The translations under genes were made by a program, and so were the position numbers. From assembly GCA_018623675.1 (NCBI GenBank), contig JAAZVJ010000050.1:1-7020 (forward strand): a stretch of 7,020 nt of DNA, written 5' to 3'. The notes beneath the pieces were generated by a model. That model was not told where the DNA came from, did not search any database, and was given only the letters and a program-made list of their open reading frames with translations. This stretch comes from Synechococcus sp. HW_metabat.54. GTDB lineage: Bacteria; Cyanobacteriota; Cyanobacteriia; PCC-6307; Cyanobiaceae. Shown in pieces: positions 5,314 to 7,020 of the stretch (its first letter is position 1; each line of letters opens with the position of its first letter).

Positions 5314-7020
5314 GGGCCAGCCCCTGCTCCTGCAGCTCCGCCAGTTCGGCATAGAGGCCGCCCAGAGCTCGTAGCTCCTGGTGGGTGCCCTGCTCAATGA
5401 GCTGCCCGCGTCGCAACACAAAAATTCTGTCGGCGGCTTCCACGGTGGCCAAACGGTGGGCGATCACCACAGCCGTGCGCTTCAGCAGCAATCGATCGAG
5501 ATCGCGTTGCAAGGTGGCTTCCGTGGATGGATCCATAAAGGCGGTCGCCTCATCCATGACCAGCACGGTGGGATTGCGGATGGCAACGCGCGCCACCGCC
5601 AGCAGTTGGCGTTCACCCGATGACAAGTTGCCTCCACGCTCCCTGAGGGTGGTGTCGAGACCATCAGGCAGTCGAGCCAACAGAGGATCGAGCCCGAGAT
5701 CGCGGCAGACGCCTCGCAGACGCCGATCATCAATCGGCACATCCAGACGCAGGTTGTCACCCACCGTTCCACTGAACAGGAAGGTGTCTTGCAAGACCAC
5801 ACCAAGTTGTTGCCGCAGCTCCTGAATGGGCAAGGTGCGGATGTCTTGTCCATCGAGAAGAATGCGTCCTTCCTGAGGCTCATACAAGCGGCAAAGCAGG
5901 CGGATCACCGTGCTCTTTCCAGAGCCGGTGGGGCCCACAAGGGCCACATGCTCTCCAGCAGCAATCCGAAAGTTGAGATTGCGCAGTATCGGCTCATCAG
6001 GCCGGTAGGCAAAGCTCACGTTCTCAAACACCACCTCGCCGCGCACTCCGCCAGCAGTGGCGTTTTGCACCCCACGCTTCGAATTAACAGGGTCGGCATG
6101 GTCCACGATCTCGATGGGCTCTTCCAGCAGTTCTCCAATCCGCTCCACGGCAGTGAGTCCGCCCTGAATCTGGGTAAAACGCTCAGCCAGCTGACGCAGG
6201 GGATCGAACAATCGCTGTGAATAAAGAATGAAGGTGGTGAGGGTGCCCAGCCCCATGGACCCCGACGTCACCATCCAGCCACCCAACGAGAGCACCACGG
6301 CCACGGCTCCCAGGGCCACCCACTCGATGAAGGCGGAGATGCTGCTGTCGAAAAAGATGGTGCCGTTCACCGCCCGGCGATAGGCCATGCCTGTGGCGTT
6401 AAAACGCTGGCCATTAACAGCTTCACGGCGGAACATCTGAACCACCTCCAGGCCCTGGAGGTTCTCTTGAAAGTCAGCATTGAGCTGAGAGAGCTCTTCA
6501 CGAACGCGATAGTTGGCCTTGCGATAGCGCCGCTGCAACCAGAGGATTACCAAGGTGACGGGAATCTGAGCTGCCAAAAGCAGGAGCCCAAGACGCCACT
6601 CCACCAGGAGCATGGTCACGGCAATCACAGACAAACTCACCAGGTCACCGAGCACGCCCACGGCGCCACTGCCGAAGACCTCGGCCAGAGCATCCACATC
6701 ACTGGTGAGGCGAGTGAGCAGCTTGCCCACGGGCATGCGGTCATGAAACCGCACCGAAAGGTTGATGGCGTGGGCGAACAGGTCTTGGCGAATTCGAGCC
6801 GTGAGTCGCTGACCCACTGCCTGAATGTTGAAGCTCTGGACACCCTGCAGCGCCAGCCGCAAGAGCACGGAGGCCAGCAACACAACCACAATCAGGCGCA
6901 TCGCCAGAGGCGTTTCGAGCCCTTGCAGGAGCGGCAAGACCGTTTCATTCGTATCCCCCCCTACCCGTCGCAACACGGCGATGGCCTGGCCCACCAGTAA
7001 GGGCTGGATGGCCCCTGCCA
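5306..7020 (-). CDS. ABC exporter, fused transmembrane and ATPase half-transporter (MdlB/multidrug type; 5' end cut by window)
   Basis: A type I exporter half-transporter that would work as a homo- or heterodimer to move lipids, drugs or peptides out of the cytoplasm; the substrate cannot be read from sequence. The frame is open to the window edge (visible start AGAIQPLLVGQAI), so the N-terminus, including part of the first membrane helix, is missing. Numbered from the internal GTG at 6994, hydrophobic segments lie near 33-50, 112-133, 136-153 and 224-243, with the intracellular-loop pattern GKLLTRLTSDVDAL (90-103). The ATPase domain (about 318-562) is complete: Walker A GPTGSGKST (354-362), Q-loop Gln402, signature LSSGERQ (457-463), Walker B VLVMDEA (477-483) with catalytic Glu482, a D-loop reading FMDPSTE (486-492), and the H-loop His513 in IAHRLATV. 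All ATP-site residues are consensus, so there is no sign of a degenerate site. The gene ends tail to tail with the hydrolase, overlapping by four bases. Confidence 0.96.
   Translation of the reverse strand, partial: AGAIQPLLVGQAIAVLRRVGGDTNETVLPLLQGLETPLAMRLIVVVLLASVLLRLALQGVQSFNIQAVGQRLTARIRQDLFAHAINLSVRFHDRMPVGKLLTRLTSDVDALAEVFGSGAVGVLGDLVSLSVIAVTMLLVEWRLGLLLLAAQIPVTLVILWLQRRYRKANYRVREELSQLNADFQENLQGLEVVQMFRREAVNGQRFNATGMAYRRAVNGTIFFDSSISAFIEWVALGAVAVVLSLGGWMVTSGSMGLGTLTTFILYSQRLFDPLRQLAERFTQIQGGLTAVERIGELLEEPIEIVDHADPVNSKRGVQNATAGGVRGEVVFENVSFAYRPDEPILRNLNFRIAAGEHVALVGPTGSGKSTVIRLLCRLYEPQEGRILLDGQDIRTLPIQELRQQLGVVLQDTFLFSGTVGDNLRLDVPIDDRRLRGVCRDLGLDPLLARLPDGLDTTLRERGGNLSSGERQLLAVARVAIRNPTVLVMDEATAFMDPSTEATLQRDLDRLLLKRTAVVIAHRLATVEAADRIFVLRRGQLIEQGTHQELRALGGLYAELAELQEQGLARL

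Noticed and set aside
6467..7000. A 177-codon plus-strand frame rich in His and Gln opposite the ABC exporter
   Set aside because: The composition is that of the reverse complement of hydrophobic membrane-domain codons. The opposite strand encodes a canonical exporter.
1..7020. tRNA, rRNA, CRISPR array, insertion sequence or prophage genes
   Set aside because: No repeat-spacer pattern, cloverleaf-like sequence, transposase or terminal repeats was seen by eye. Nearly all bases lie in recognisable protein genes.

Overview
The window looks like a stretch of a marine picocyanobacterial chromosome (Synechococcus/Cyanobium type). This is inferred from the proteins, since no rRNA or marker RNA is present. 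The DnaA, the HtrA protease, the GNAT acetyltransferase (which resembles plastid acetyltransferases) and the compact, fairly GC-rich, overlapping gene layout all fit that group. I see seven protein genes and no tRNA, rRNA, CRISPR array, insertion sequence or phage gene. The window cuts the first and last genes.

Layout from left to right: (1) dnaA on the minus strand, from 1391 to beyond position 1, lacking only its last dozen or so codons. (2) An 87-base divergent gap (1392-1478), the only intergenic region that must hold the promoters of both dnaA and the next gene. (3) A tight three-gene plus-strand run: an HtrA/Deg serine protease with a lipoprotein-type signal (1479-2633), a TIGR04282-type glycosyltransferase (2630-3274) and a TIGR04283-type glycosyltransferase (3280-3981). 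Their ends overlap or nearly touch, so they are probably one transcript. (4) A GNAT acetyltransferase on the minus strand (about 4492 to 3989), convergent with the operon across 7 bases. (5) An alpha/beta hydrolase on the plus strand (4572-5309), divergent from the GNAT gene. (6) An ABC exporter with fused membrane and ATPase domains on the minus strand (5306 to beyond 7020). Its stop codon overlaps that of the hydrolase.

How the genes work together: the only clear functional unit is the glycosyltransferase pair. TIGR04282 and TIGR04283 proteins commonly occur together, next to radical-SAM/selenodomain genes, and current databases name them as arsenosugar-biosynthesis glycosyltransferases. 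None of the arsenic methyltransferase or radical SAM genes expected of such a pathway lies in this window. The HtrA protease shares their transcript, but nothing links it to them functionally. The rest is housekeeping (dnaA) or single conserved genes.

No new system is evident. The points most worth a second look are the lipobox and PDZ cysteine pair of the HtrA protein, the stand-alone glycosyltransferase pair, the plastid-like GNAT, and the inverted repeats that lie over both convergent stop-codon junctions.
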